A stretch of 48,033 nucleotides of DNA, taken from positions 1 through 48,033 of the forward strand of contig JAFWYQ010000025.1 of assembly GCA_017517605.1 (NCBI GenBank), read 5' to 3'. Positions 1 to 8,605 of this stretch are shown piece after piece (positions within the stretch are counted from its first letter, which is position 1; every line of letters starts with the position of its first letter). The position numbers and the translations under genes were made by a program. The notes beneath the pieces are model-generated. The model searched no databases. It was not told the DNA's origin and saw nothing but the letters and a program-made list of their open reading frames with translations. The stretch comes from Bacteroidaceae bacterium (lineage in GTDB: Bacteria > Bacteroidota > Bacteroidia > Bacteroidales > Bacteroidaceae).

Positions 1-1412
1 AACAGGATTTCTTCGTAAGTGTATCCCTTTTCTCCCATGACGGCGGCACCTATCTGGCAGAGGCCGACGCCGTGTCCCCATCCTGCGCCGGTGAGGGTGA
101 AGGCGGTGGGGAGGGTAGGGGGGATAGTGCCTATAGTTTCTATAGTGGCTATGGGGGGGGGAGGGGCTATAGTGCCTATAGTTTCTATAGTGCCTATAGG
201 GGATGGAGGGGGTGGAGTTCCTGGAGGGGTGGCTGTGGCGGTGGGGAGGGGGGAGTATTCTTTGTCGACGACGAAGGCGGAGCTGAAGAGGTGGGTGGGC
301 GAGAGGGTGCGGCGTATCTCCAGTTCCTTTCCGATGCAGAGGGTGCGTTTTGTTCCCACGATGAGGAGGCGTGTGATGCGTCCGCTTTTGCCGCGCTGTT
401 GGGGGATGAGGTCGATGATGTCGCCGAAGTCGGTTTTGGTGCGTGTGCGGACGAGTTGGGCCAGCTCGGCCTGGGTGTAGTGGACTTGCCAGCGGTAGAA
501 GTCGGTGGTTTCCTGGTCGTAGTTGTTGAGTATCTGTGCGAGGACGCGCCGGTTGTGAGTGTTGCAGAAGGCGGATGGTGTCGAGCGTATCCATCGTTCG
601 GCTTCGCACTCTTGTGTGAGGTCGGGCAGGGGAGAGGGTTTGGCGGGGTCTGTGTCGCGCACGGGTTCGAGGTAGGGGAGGTGTTTGTCTTCCCAGCACG
701 TTTCGAACTCTTCGGTGACTCCGCCGCAGCATTTGTGGAAGCGGGCGTCGCAGATGGTTCCCTGGTGGGTAAGGACTTGTCCTCTTGTTGCGAGGACGGC
801 TTGTACTACTGCCTCACTGGTGGCTTTGGTGATGCCCTGGTAACGTTGGCAGTGGTCGTCGGCGCATACGTCGAAGATGGTGTGGTCTTCGCGGTCGTAC
901 CAGCGGAGGTATTCGGTGTCGCTCTTCTGTAGTGAGAAGAATGCTCCGCGGTCGGGTTGTGCGGCCAGTGCGCGGCGTTTTTCCATCTGTGCGTAGAGCC
1001 AGCTTCGGCTGACCACGGCGTGTGCCTTGAGGAACTCCAGTGGCGATGTGGCTTTCATCTCGGAGGAGATGACGCTGATGAGGTAGTCTTCGACGGGCAG
1101 CTCGTTGATGGCGGTTATCTTGCCTTCGTGGACGACGAAGCGCAGTGTGCCCTGGAAGATTTGTGTCTCTGTGCGCTCCCAGTGGAAGTTGATGCCGATG
1201 ACGACGTTGTAGAGCGAGAAGGAGGCTGCCTCTTCCAGTGGGGTGAAGGTGAGTTCCTGATAGAGGTTTCCTCGCCAGAGGATGCCGCCTTCGGCGAAGG
1301 TGACTTGCTCTTCGCCGCGGTGTGTCTCTCCTTTGGCGGAGTAGTTCATGTTCAGTGAGAAGTGTATCTCTTGTGCGTTGACGATGCCGACGCTTACCAT
1401 GGGTTCTTTCAT
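1..1412 (-). CDS. SpoIID/LytB-domain protein, C-terminus cut by window edge
   Basis: SpoIID/LytB proteins act on the glycan strands of peptidoglycan (lytic transglycosylase in spore formers) and also occur in non-sporulating Bacteroidetes, where the role is unclear. About 470 residues are visible. The family signature GWGHGVGLCQIGA lies near residues 441-454, and residues about 80-330 carry the usual core (VEDYLISVISSEM, HAVVSRSW, CDARFHKCCGG). No signal peptide is seen; translation from the ATG at 1412 starts MKEPMVSVGIVN. It lies 11 bp downstream of the glycosyltransferase fusion gene and is probably co-transcribed with it. Oddity: residues about 404-430, a linker before the signature, are encoded by a 9-bp tandem repeat and read as repeated x-Thr-Ile tripeptides with a Pro-rich break. 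Codon use is strongly G/C-ending. Family call is firm; substrate is not known. Confidence 0.9.
   Translation of the reverse strand, partial: MKEPMVSVGIVNAQEIHFSLNMNYSAKGETHRGEEQVTFAEGGILWRGNLYQELTFTPLEEAASFSLYNVVIGINFHWERTETQIFQGTLRFVVHEGKITAINELPVEDYLISVISSEMKATSPLEFLKAHAVVSRSWLYAQMEKRRALAAQPDRGAFFSLQKSDTEYLRWYDREDHTIFDVCADDHCQRYQGITKATSEAVVQAVLATRGQVLTHQGTICDARFHKCCGGVTEEFETCWEDKHLPYLEPVRDTDPAKPSPLPDLTQECEAERWIRSTPSAFCNTHNRRVLAQILNNYDQETTDFYRWQVHYTQAELAQLVRTRTKTDFGDIIDLIPQQRGKSGRITRLLIVGTKRTLCIGKELEIRRTLSPTHLFSSAFVVDKEYSPLPTATATPPGTPPPPSPIGTIETIGTIAPPPPIATIETIGTIPPTLPTAFTLTGAGWGHGVGLCQIGAAVMGEKGYTYEEIL
123..200. repeat. 9-bp tandem repeat (TATAGTGCC/TATAGTTTC) inside the SpoIID coding region
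   Basis: Units of 9 bp beginning TATAG run from 123 to about 200, interrupted by one G-rich stretch at 153-167. Read on the minus strand in the SpoIID frame each unit is one x-T-I tripeptide (GTI, ETI, GTI). The same 9-bp word appears in two intergenic places (6268-6303 and 12297-12380). Confidence 0.9.
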
Positions 1413-1423
1413 TGCCGGTGGGG

Positions 1424-3889
1424 TTATAGGTTGGTTCCCTTCATGAGGGCGTACATCTTTTCATTGAGGTCGTGGTCGCTGGGGGTGAGGTACTCTTCGT
1501 AGTGGCTCAGTCGTTCCTTCATGCGTGCGGCCACGAGGTGTGCTTCGTCCCATGAGATGCCCACTTCGCTGATGATCTGCTTGGCGGTGCGTTCGTTCAT
1601 GCGGTCGTAGTCTTCGGGCCTTGCGATGGGGAAGAGTCCTGCCATCTCCAGCGTGGCGGGGCTGACGAGGAGGCGTGCTGTTCCCTCTGCGTAGTAGCAG
1701 TCGGGGCGGTGCTTCGAGCGTGGGATGAGGAAGAGGTCGTATCCGTAGTAGCTCTGCAGGCAGAGGATGTTCATGCGCGGCTCGGGTTCGCCTTCGTGTT
1801 GGGGCAGGCAGTCGATGAGCATACGGAGGAGGGGTGCGCTTGTTGGCACGGGTGAGGGTGCTGTGACCTTGAAGACGGGGCAGGCGTATTGGGTGAGCAG
1901 TGTGACCTCTTCGAGGAGTGCGGGGTAGTCCATGGGGGTGCTGACCACTCTCTCTTCGTGGCCGCAGTAGTCGGCCAGCGGCAGGGTGTCGGTGTGTCCT
2001 ACCTGGAGGTGTGCGTGGTCGGGTGCGGATGCTCCGCAGAGGGGTCCGTTGTAGAAGGCGATGTATCCTTCGGTGAATTCGCTGACGAGGGTGAGGAGGG
2101 TGTTTATCTGCGGCACGAAGCGTTGTGGTACGTGACTGTTGGCCACGACGGTTATGTGGTCGTCGAGCACGGGGTAGGGATTGGGGAGGAGGGTGTAGTT
2201 CCTCAGCCGTCCCACGGGGCGCTGTTCCTGTGGCCGTCCTGACGGGCAGAGGAAGCAGGGGCGTTCGTTTACGCGGTCGATGTCGGCTGTGGCCGAGTGG
2301 ATGCGCTTGGGGTTCTCGCGGATGATGAACCGGCTTCTCGAGGTGACTTTCTGCCGTCCTTGAGCGGGCTGCAGGGTGTTGTAGAGGGGGATGTCCTTGT
2401 CGCTCCGTCGTGCGTTGAATTCGATGGTGCGGAGCTTGTCCTTGAGGAGGTTGTTCTCGTTCTGTCGCGACTGCGGCAGGTTTGCGTCGGAGTTGCCTTC
2501 CCATCGGCGGCAGAGATAGACGACGTCCCACACGCGTCCGATGCGGTAGGTGCGGCTTATTGCCAGAGCCATGGCGTAGTCTTCGCCGTAGCTGATGTTG
2601 GGAATCTCCACTTCGCGTCGGAGTACCGGTGTGAAGAAGGCGCGCGGTGCTCCCGCTCCGTTCACGCGCAGGAGGTTGTTGTGTCCGTTCTCCTCTGTCC
2701 ACTCGCGGTGGTCGATGACTCCGGGGGGGAGGGTGTTGAGGTCGAAGTCCGTCATTCGGTACGAGCCGATGACCATGGCTGCCCTCTGCTGGTAGAAGGC
2801 GCCGACCATCTTGGCGAGGGTGTCGGTGCCGCTGTAGAGGTCGTCGCTGTCGAGCTGCACGGCGAAGCGTCCGCACTGCGGATGGTGCACGGCGAGGCTC
2901 CAGCAGCCGCCTATGCCCAGGTCGGTGCGTGTGGGGGTGAGGTGGACGAGGCGCGGGTCTTCCTTGGCCAGTGCGGCCAGGATTTCGGTGGTGCCGTCGG
3001 TGGAATGGTTGTCGATGACGATGACGTTGTAGTCGAAGTCCGTCTGTTGGCTCAGTGCGGAGCGCACGGCGTCGGCTATCGTCCGCGCGCGGTTCTTCAC
3101 GGGGATGATGACGGATGCCTCTACGGGGAAGGTTCCCTCGGTGAGGTCGGGGCTGACGAGGTCGAGGCGGGGGATGTAGGCGCCTGTCTCGCGCAGGAAC
3201 TGGGTGAAGACCACCTCCATCTCGCGCTGCACCTCAGCCTGTGCGGGGTTGACGTAGTCGAACTGCCGTTCGCCCGACGTGCGGCGGTCGGTGCGGTCGA
3301 TGGTGTAGAGGGGTTCGCTGATGTGCACGGGCAGGGGTCGCTCCACAGCGTGGAAGGCCAGTGCCAGCGCATAGAAGGCGGCGTAGCGCATCTGCGCCTC
3401 CATGCCCACGTGCTCCGGCAGTTGGGCGGCGGCCCTCACCACCGTGTGGTGCACCATCAGCAGGGTGCCCATGTCGAAGTCGCTGCGGAGGCTTCCCGCC
3501 TGGAAGTCGATGAGGGGATGCAGCGTGCGCACTCCCTCGTCCTCCACATAGTGGTCGGCATACACGATGCCTGCGCGGTAGTCCTCGGCCACCCTCAGCA
3601 TACGCTCCACGGCGCGGTGGCCGAGGCGCACGGGACGGGGCGCGGTGAGCATCAGGCAGTACTCCCCCCTCATGCACTGCTCCACCAGCCGCAGGTTGCC
3701 GAAGTGGCCTATGGGGCTGAAGCTGTGCAGCACCTGGCACCCTTCGGGGGTGGGGATGGAGGGGTCGGGCGTCTCGGGACAGAGCAGGAAGATGGTGCCT
3801 ACGGCGGGCGACTGCCGCAGCTCGGCGATGGTGGTCAGGGCCTCGTCCCAACAGCTGAAGGGAAGGAAGCAGTTGATGCGTGCATTCAT
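1424..3889 (-). CDS. Fusion of glycosyltransferase family 2 and GalT/HIT-like (DUF4922-type) phosphorylase domain
   Basis: This 821-aa protein has three parts. Residues 1 to about 240 resemble a degenerate GT-A glycosyltransferase fold. Residues about 256-480 are a clear family 2 glycosyltransferase (SVIIPVKNR, then [12 protein letters not shown], and the metal-binding DSDD near 346). Residues about 530-821 resemble GDP-hexose phosphorylase and GalT proteins of the HIT superfamily: [22 protein letters not shown], and [13 protein letters not shown] near 617-630, which supplies the H-x-H-x-Q nucleotidyl-transfer motif. One chain might therefore both make or recycle a nucleotide sugar and transfer the sugar; that is inference. 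It has its own promoter (3920-3951) and is followed after 11 bp by the SpoIID gene, suggesting a shared envelope-glycan job. No signal peptide or membrane segment is visible, so it is likely cytoplasmic. Confidence 0.85.
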   Translation of the reverse strand: MNARINCFLPFSCWDEALTTIAELRQSPAVGTIFLLCPETPDPSIPTPEGCQVLHSFSPIGHFGNLRLVEQCMRGEYCLMLTAPRPVRLGHRAVERMLRVAEDYRAGIVYADHYVEDEGVRTLHPLIDFQAGSLRSDFDMGTLLMVHHTVVRAAAQLPEHVGMEAQMRYAAFYALALAFHAVERPLPVHISEPLYTIDRTDRRTSGERQFDYVNPAQAEVQREMEVVFTQFLRETGAYIPRLDLVSPDLTEGTFPVEASVIIPVKNRARTIADAVRSALSQQTDFDYNVIVIDNHSTDGTTEILAALAKEDPRLVHLTPTRTDLGIGGCWSLAVHHPQCGRFAVQLDSDDLYSGTDTLAKMVGAFYQQRAAMVIGSYRMTDFDLNTLPPGVIDHREWTEENGHNNLLRVNGAGAPRAFFTPVLRREVEIPNISYGEDYAMALAISRTYRIGRVWDVVYLCRRWEGNSDANLPQSRQNENNLLKDKLRTIEFNARRSDKDIPLYNTLQPAQGRQKVTSRSRFIIRENPKRIHSATADIDRVNERPCFLCPSGRPQEQRPVGRLRNYTLLPNPYPVLDDHITVVANSHVPQRFVPQINTLLTLVSEFTEGYIAFYNGPLCGASAPDHAHLQVGHTDTLPLADYCGHEERVVSTPMDYPALLEEVTLLTQYACPVFKVTAPSPVPTSAPLLRMLIDCLPQHEGEPEPRMNILCLQSYYGYDLFLIPRSKHRPDCYYAEGTARLLVSPATLEMAGLFPIARPEDYDRMNERTAKQIISEVGISWDEAHLVAARMKERLSHYEEYLTPSDHDLNEKMYALMKGTNL

Positions 3890-3919
3890 ACGTATACCTT
3901 ATTATAATATAACCGGCCA

Positions 3920-3951
3920 CAAAGGTACAATAATCCTGCGGAAGTGCCAAA
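3920..3951 (-). promoter_or_regulatory. Bacteroidetes-type promoter for the glycosyltransferase fusion operon
   Basis: On the minus strand TTTG (3948-3951) is followed after 20 bp by TACCTTTG (3920-3927), matching TTTG-N19-21-TAnnTTTG. It would start transcription about 20-25 bp upstream of the ATG at 3889. Confidence 0.8.
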
Positions 3952-3963
3952 CGGTTGGCACGG

Positions 3964-4040
3964 TTTTTTTCGTCCGCCTCCCACGGAAAGGGCATCGCCG
4001 CTTTGTGAAACTTTTTTTAACTCTTTGCGGACGAAAAAAA
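3964..4040. repeat. 14-bp perfect inverted repeat between divergent promoters
   Basis: TTTTTTTCGTCCGC at 3964-3977 and its exact reverse complement at 4027-4040 are separated by 49 bp. The pair lies between the leftward promoter at 3920-3951 and the rightward promoter at 4053-4084, so it could be an operator for a regulator acting on both units. The flanking bases continue the symmetry imperfectly (GCACGG left, GTGC right). Confidence 0.7.
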
Positions 4041-4052
4041 GTGCCCTCCACG

Positions 4053-4084
4053 CTTGGCCGTCTGAAAACTTCTGCGTACTTTTG
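4053..4084 (+). promoter_or_regulatory. Bacteroidetes-type promoter driving the first HU-HIG gene
   Basis: CTTG (4053-4056), 20 bp, TACTTTTG (4077-4084). Transcription from near 4091 would give a leader of about 440 nt before the ATG at 4529, and that leader contains the whole palindromic array at 4252-4412. Confidence 0.7.
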
Positions 4085-4251
4085 TGGCAGTTATCGCAAC
4101 CAAGTCCGTGGGACGGCCACAGAGAGGAAGTATCCGCCTCCGCACAACCGCCGCAGGAGGCACGCAGAGAGAGACGCACTCCCACAGGCACGCAAGCTAA
4201 CTGCCGCTCATTGAAAGACTTACGGGGCATTCGGCGTGGAATTACCCCGCC

Positions 4252-4412
4252 CTCTGCTGAGGAATTTCCCTCCCCCTCGCAGAGGGCACCCAAACGCCTC
4301 CGCGGAGACATCCCCAACGCCTCCGCGGAGGCATCATCAACGCCTCCGCGGAGGCATCGTCAATGCCTCCGCGGAGGCATTCGAGGTCCCTCCGCGGAGG
4401 CATTCAGCCCCC
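4252..4412. repeat. 23-bp tandem array with palindromic core CTCCGCGGAG
   Basis: Perfect cores CTCCGCGGAG start at 4298, 4321, 4344, 4367 and 4390, an exact 23-bp spacing. Two decayed units keep the same phase upstream (CTCTGCTGAG at 4252, CCTCGCAGAG at 4275). The fourth perfect unit extends to a 20-bp palindrome, AATGCCTCCGCGGAGGCATT. The array ends 116 bp before the HU-HIG start codon, in a gap of 639 bp (3890-4528) that otherwise holds only the divergent promoters and an inverted repeat. The open frames across it are periodic artefacts. Confidence 0.95.
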
Positions 4413-4528
4413 CTTGCCACGAAAAATGGATTCCGCTCCACACCCCCCGGCCAACCCCCTTGGCCGAGCCGGTGGAAATCGGACCGCAGTGTTAATAAAT
4501 TTTATTACTAATCTAAAACCAAACAACT

Positions 4529-5047
4529 ATGAGTATCAAATTTAATCTCATTGAGCGAGCCAATCCGAACAATCCGGAAGGGCCCAAGAAATGGTACGCA
4601 GTACCCAGTAGCGAATCCCCCCTGACAGGCAAGGCCATGACCCGCGCAGCCACGGCCAACACCTCCACGGCAGCCATCGAGATGGAAGCCGCCATGGAGC
4701 ACCTCGCCGCCTTCATCCCACAGCAACTGCTGCAGGGGCACACGGTCAAGGTCCCCGGCCTCGGCAGCTTCCGCATCTCCTTCAAGAGCAAGGGCACAGA
4801 GTCGGTGGCCGACTTCAACGCCAGCGCCATGATCAGTGAACCGCGAATCATGTTCACACCCGACAAGGCACTGCGCAACAGCGTCATCCCCAACCTCGTC
4901 TTCGAGAACGGAGGACTGCTGAAGGACGGCGTGCGCTACGCCACCATGGCCGACTACCTCAAGGCAACAGGCAGCGGCTCCGCAGGCACAGGCGGCGAAG
5001 GCGACTCCGGCAACAACAGCGGAGCCACCGGCGGTAACCCCCTCTGA
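4529..5047 (+). CDS. HU-HIG family DNA-binding protein with Gly-rich tail (paralogue 1)
   Basis: A 172-aa protein of the Bacteroidetes HU-related group (TIGR01201-like; HU-HIG, HU fused to wHTH, Ig or glycine-rich tail). Residues 1-135 form the HU-like unit: KKWYAVP near 20-26, LAAFIPQQLLQGHTVKVPGLG, GSFRISFKSKGTES, ADFNASAMISEPRIMFTP, LVFENGG. The end is low complexity (GSGSAGTGGEGDSGNNSG) and stops in GATGGNPL. The paralogue at 45677-46207 has the same overall plan and an identical last eight residues. Canonical HU bends DNA; what these members bind is not established. The gene stands alone behind a promoter and a long repeat-filled leader, and is followed by a hairpin. Codon use is strongly G/C-ending. 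Confidence 0.9.
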   Translation: MSIKFNLIERANPNNPEGPKKWYAVPSSESPLTGKAMTRAATANTSTAAIEMEAAMEHLAAFIPQQLLQGHTVKVPGLGSFRISFKSKGTESVADFNASAMISEPRIMFTPDKALRNSVIPNLVFENGGLLKDGVRYATMADYLKATGSGSAGTGGEGDSGNNSGATGGNPL

Positions 5048-5067
5048 TTCCCCACACACGACAGCAC

Positions 5068-5096
5068 GTGAGGCACCGACACAACCGGTGCCTCAC
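5068..5096 (+). terminator. Hairpin after the first HU-HIG gene
   Basis: GTGAGGCACCG (5068-5078) and CGGTGCCTCAC (5086-5096) form a perfect 11-bp stem with a 7-nt loop, 20 bp past the stop codon. The T-tract after it is poor, so it may be a weak terminator or an mRNA 3'-end stabiliser. Confidence 0.6.
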
Positions 5097-5135
5097 CGCA
5101 TTCTCGCCCCGACGAGAAAAAAGAGGCCCATTTCC

Positions 5136-5166
5136 TTTGTCCTTCGACCCATTTTCACTACCTTTG
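5136..5166 (+). promoter_or_regulatory. Bacteroidetes-type promoter for rlmN
   Basis: TTTG (5136-5139), 19 bp, TACCTTTG (5159-5166). Expected start near 5173, leaving a leader of under 20 nt before the ATG at 5191. Confidence 0.85.
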
Positions 5167-5190
5167 CACACCTATTATATAATATAAGGT

Positions 5191-6228
5191 ATGGACCGAA
5201 CAAAACTCCCCCTGTTGGGGTTGACATTAGACGAGCTGAAACAAGTCGCCGCCCGCGCAGGAATGCCACCCTTCGCCGCCCGGCAGATGGCACAGTGGCT
5301 CTACGGCAAGCGCGTGCAGACCATCGCCGAGATGACCAATCTCTCGCTGCGACACCGCCAAGCCCTCGAGCAGGACTACGAAGTGGGCCGACGCCCGCCC
5401 GTCGAAGCCGTCCGCTCCGTAGACGGTACAGTCAAGTACCTGTTCCAAGTCGGCGACTCCGCAGTCGAATCCGTCTACATCCCGGCCGAGGACGGCTCCC
5501 GCGCCACACTCTGCGTCTCATCCCAAGTGGGGTGCAAGATGAACTGCCTCTTCTGCATGACCGGCAAACAGGGCTTCACGGCACACCTCACCGCAGCGCA
5601 GATACTCAACCAAGTCCTCTCCATACCCGAGGCCGACACCCTCACCAACGTAGTCCTCATGGGAATGGGAGAACCTTTCGACAACATCGGCCAAGTCCTC
5701 CGCGCACTCACCCTCATGACAGCCGACTACGCACTGGCATGGAGCCCCAAACGCATCACAGTCAGCACCGTAGGCATCATGCGCGGACTGCGCCGCTTCC
5801 TCGACGAGAGCGAGTGCCACCTCGCCATCAGCCTGCACAACCCCTTCCCCCAGGAACGGCTGCAACTGATGCCCGCCGAAAAGGCCTGCTCCATCACAGA
5901 CATGCTGCAGCTGCTCCGCCAGTACGACTTCACCCACCAGCGCCGACTCTCCTTCGAATACATCGTCTTCCGCGGCGTAAACGACAGCGAAGCCCACGCA
6001 CGCGAACTGGTAAGGCTCCTCAAAGGCCTCCCCTGCCGCATCAACCTCATCCGCTTCCACGCCATCCCGGGAGTCCCCCTCGAAGGCGTCGATGCCACCG
6101 CCATGACAGCCCTCCGCGACTACCTGACCCGCCACGGCGTCTTCACAACCATCCGGGCCAGCCGCGGCGAAGACATCTGGGCCGCCTGCGGAATGCTCTC
6201 AACCCTAAAGAAGGAGGGCCGCCTGTAG
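5191..6228 (+). CDS. rlmN: 23S rRNA (adenine2503-C2)-methyltransferase RlmN
   Basis: RlmN is a radical-SAM enzyme that methylates C2 of A2503 in 23S rRNA (and A37 in some tRNAs) through a methyl-cysteine intermediate. The 345-aa length fits the family. The [4Fe-4S]/SAM site is CKMNCLFC with cysteines 115, 119 and 122; the GMGEP motif follows; the second catalytic cysteine is C333 in the terminal block IWAACGML. The start at 5191 sits just downstream of a strong promoter. The downstream DUF4837 gene is 127 bp away across a 9-bp repeat tract and a small hairpin (GCGCCC/GGGCGC, 6250-6265), so co-transcription is possible but not certain. Almost every codon ends in C or G. Confidence 0.97.
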   Translation: MDRTKLPLLGLTLDELKQVAARAGMPPFAARQMAQWLYGKRVQTIAEMTNLSLRHRQALEQDYEVGRRPPVEAVRSVDGTVKYLFQVGDSAVESVYIPAEDGSRATLCVSSQVGCKMNCLFCMTGKQGFTAHLTAAQILNQVLSIPEADTLTNVVLMGMGEPFDNIGQVLRALTLMTADYALAWSPKRITVSTVGIMRGLRRFLDESECHLAISLHNPFPQERLQLMPAEKACSITDMLQLLRQYDFTHQRRLSFEYIVFRGVNDSEAHARELVRLLKGLPCRINLIRFHAIPGVPLEGVDATAMTALRDYLTRHGVFTTIRASRGEDIWAACGMLSTLKKEGRL

Positions 6229-6267
6229 CGCCCCCAAGGCCCCTCCATAGCGCCCATACGGGCGCAC

Positions 6268-6303
6268 TATAGTTACTATAGTCACTATAGTTCCTATAGT
6301 CCC
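6268..6303. repeat. 9-bp tandem repeat (TATAGTTCC family), intergenic copy
   Basis: Four consecutive 9-bp units (TATAGTTAC, TATAGTCAC, TATAGTTCC, TATAGTCCC) lie between rlmN and the DUF4837 gene. Same family as 123-200 and 12297-12380. Confidence 0.9.
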
Positions 6304-6355
6304 CATACAGGGCCCTCAGGCCCCCCCAACAGCAACCCATTAAACAACCCGCTAT

Positions 6356-7450
6356 ATGAAAAAGCTACTTACCACCACCCTCCTCCTCGCCACCCTCATC
6401 ACCGTGGCAGGATGCCGCCAAGGAGACGGCACCCTCTTCGCACCGGCCTCCAGCGGCCGACCCTACGAAATGCTCGTTGTCATGGACGACTCCGCCTGGG
6501 AACGTCCCGCCGGACGCGCCCTCTTCGACGCACTCGACACCGACGTGCCGGGCCTGCCCCAGAGCGAACGCTCCTTCAGAATCATGCAAATCAACGACCG
6601 GCAGATGAACAACACCTTCGGCATCTTCCGCAACATCATCATCCCGAAGATAGACCGCATCTACTCCCAGGTGAAGTTCAAGTTCGCCCGCGATGTCAAC
6701 GCAAAGCCTCAGATGATCATGTACATACAGGCCCCCAGCGAGGAAGCCTTCGCCTCCTACGTGGCGCAGCACAAGCAGACCATTGTCGACTTCTTCACCC
6801 GCGCGGAGATGAACCGGGCCGTCAAGCTGCTCGAAGGCGACCACAGCGCACTCGTCGAACAACTCGTGCGGGACAGCTTCCAGTGCATCGTCCACGTACC
6901 CAGCGACATCGAGAACTACAAGCGGGGACGGAACTTCCTGTGGACAACAACCAACCGCGACCTCGACGACCTCAACTTCGTCATCTACACCTATCCCTTC
7001 ACCGACCCGCAGACCTTCACCCTGGACCACTTCGTACACAAGCGCGACTCCTTCATGAAGGCAAACCTCCCGGGACCGCTTGACGGCTCGTACATGTCCA
7101 CGGACAAGGACTTCGTCTTCTCGCAGGACATCGCCGTGCGCGGCAAGTACGCCTTCGAGGTGAGAGGGCTGTGGGAAATGGAAGGCGCCGTCATGGGAGG
7201 CCCGTTCGTCTCCCACGTCCGGGTCGACGAGGCTAACCAGCGCGTCATCGTCGCCGAGGCCTTCGTATACTCACCGGGAAAGAAGAAGCGCGACATCATG
7301 CGCCGCATGGAAGCCGCACTCTATACCCTGCAGCTCCCCGGTGAACTCCCCGAAGTCGGCATCACGCCTATGGGACCCGACATCGAGGGCGTCGAGGAGG
7401 AACAAGCCCCCACAGACTCGCCCCAACAAAACCAAAACCGCGATAACTAA
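6356..7450 (+). CDS. DUF4837 family lipoprotein
   Basis: A 364-aa protein with a lipoprotein signal (MKKLLTTTLLLATLITVAGC, lipidated Cys about residue 20). The body matches the Bacteroidetes DUF4837 family as I recall it: GRPYEMLVVMDDSAWE near the start of the mature chain, then FRIMQIN, NNTFGIFRNII, and in the second half RGLWEMEGAVMGGPFVSH. The function is unknown; it is expected to be anchored in the envelope. The C-terminus is Glu/Gln/Asn-rich and probably disordered. It sits between rlmN and pdxA, 67 bp ahead of the latter. Confidence 0.85.
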   Translation: MKKLLTTTLLLATLITVAGCRQGDGTLFAPASSGRPYEMLVVMDDSAWERPAGRALFDALDTDVPGLPQSERSFRIMQINDRQMNNTFGIFRNIIIPKIDRIYSQVKFKFARDVNAKPQMIMYIQAPSEEAFASYVAQHKQTIVDFFTRAEMNRAVKLLEGDHSALVEQLVRDSFQCIVHVPSDIENYKRGRNFLWTTTNRDLDDLNFVIYTYPFTDPQTFTLDHFVHKRDSFMKANLPGPLDGSYMSTDKDFVFSQDIAVRGKYAFEVRGLWEMEGAVMGGPFVSHVRVDEANQRVIVAEAFVYSPGKKKRDIMRRMEAALYTLQLPGELPEVGITPMGPDIEGVEEEQAPTDSPQQNQNRDN

Positions 7451-7479
7451 CCGATAACATAACACTCCCATCCCCCTCC

Positions 7480-7489
7480 CTCCGCGGAG
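7480..7489. promoter_or_regulatory. Single extra copy of the CTCCGCGGAG palindrome upstream of pdxA
   Basis: The ten-base core that is repeated at 4252-4412 occurs once more, 28 bp before the pdxA start codon and outside any gene. It may be a second site for whatever recognises the array, or chance. Confidence 0.4.
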
Positions 7490-7517
7490 ACACGGGGTGG
7501 GGCATACAGGAAACATT

Positions 7518-8594
7518 ATGAACGAAAAACTGAGAGTGGGAATCACCCACGGCGATATAAACGGAGTAGGCTACGAGGTCATACTCAAAGCCTTCGAGAA
7601 CCCCACCATGCTCGACCTCTGCACTCCCATCGTATACGGCTCGCCCAAGGTGGTGACATACCACCGCAAAGCCATCGACAGCCCTACGAACTTCACCATC
7701 ATCACCAACGCCGCCGAGGCACACCGCGCCAAGCTGAACATTCTCGCCTGCGTCGACGATGAACTGAAGGTGGAACTGGGAAGCCCCAGCCAAGAGGCCG
7801 GCAAGGCCGCCCTCGACGCTCTGGAACGCGCACTGGCCGACTACCGCGAAGGCCTCATCGACGTGCTGGTGACAGCACCCATCAACAAGCGCACCATCCA
7901 GAGCGACGACTTCCGCTTCCCCGGACACACCGAGTACATACAGCAACGCGCCGGCGACGGGGAGAAAGCCCTGATGATACTGATGAAGGACGAGCTGCGC
8001 GTCGCACTCGTGACCGGACACCTCCCCATCAGCGCCGTCGCCTCTACGCTGACAAAGGAGCTTATACAAGAGAAACTCACCATCTTCAACCACGCACTCT
8101 GCCGCGACTTCCTCATCGACAAGCCACGCATCGCCGTGCTGGCGCTCAACCCGCACGCCGGCGATGACGGACTCATCGGCACCGAGGAGCAGGACATCAT
8201 CCGCCCCGCCCTCACCGAACTGAAGAAGCAGGGCATGTTCTGCTACGGCCCCTATCCCGCCGACGGCTTCTTTGGGTCGGAACAGTACACGAAGTTCGAT
8301 GGCATCCTGGCCATGTACCACGACCAAGGGCTGGCTCCCTTCAAAGTCTTGGCCATGGAGGATGGGGTGAACTACACCGCCGGCCTCCCCATCGTGCGCA
8401 CATCCCCTGCCCACGGCACCGCCTACGACATCGCAGGAAAGGGCGTCGCCTCTGCGGCATCCCTCTGCCACGCCATCTATACGGCGCTGGATGTGCACCG
8501 CAACCGCATCTTCTACGACGAGGCACGGGAGAACCCCCTGAAGAAGCAGTATCACGAGAAACGCGACGACAGTCACAAACTGAAGCTCGACTAA
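7518..8594 (+). CDS. pdxA: 4-hydroxythreonine-4-phosphate dehydrogenase (PdxA)
   Basis: PdxA oxidises 4-phosphohydroxy-L-threonine for the deoxyxylulose-dependent pathway to pyridoxal phosphate; SerC, encoded at 46.6 kb in this window, supplies its substrate in that pathway. The 358-aa protein shows GITHGDINGVGYEV at the start, APINK, the metal-binding histidines in FPGHTEY, LNPHAGDDG and a late RTSPAHGTAYDIAGKG block. The ATG at 7518 is preferred over one seven codons upstream because it fits the family start and follows AGGAAA. The stop is 11 bp before the nucleotidyltransferase gene, so the two may share a transcript. Confidence 0.97.
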   Translation: MNEKLRVGITHGDINGVGYEVILKAFENPTMLDLCTPIVYGSPKVVTYHRKAIDSPTNFTIITNAAEAHRAKLNILACVDDELKVELGSPSQEAGKAALDALERALADYREGLIDVLVTAPINKRTIQSDDFRFPGHTEYIQQRAGDGEKALMILMKDELRVALVTGHLPISAVASTLTKELIQEKLTIFNHALCRDFLIDKPRIAVLALNPHAGDDGLIGTEEQDIIRPALTELKKQGMFCYGPYPADGFFGSEQYTKFDGILAMYHDQGLAPFKVLAMEDGVNYTAGLPIVRTSPAHGTAYDIAGKGVASAASLCHAIYTALDVHRNRIFYDEARENPLKKQYHEKRDDSHKLKLD

Positions 8595-8605
8595 GAGGAA
8601 CACGC

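Noticed and set aside
2297-3907. 536-aa open frame opposite the glycosyltransferase fusion gene
   Set aside because: Shadow of a G/C-rich third-position gene; composition is Val/Gly/Glu-rich without motifs, whereas the minus-strand frame has clear domains.
3944-4545. Several open frames across the 23-bp array
   Set aside because: They exist because of the repeat; the residues are translations of the palindromes and no family start or motif is present.
5088-6272. 394-aa Arg/Pro-rich open frame overlapping rlmN
   Set aside because: Out-of-frame reading of the high-GC rlmN gene; no motif and no start context.
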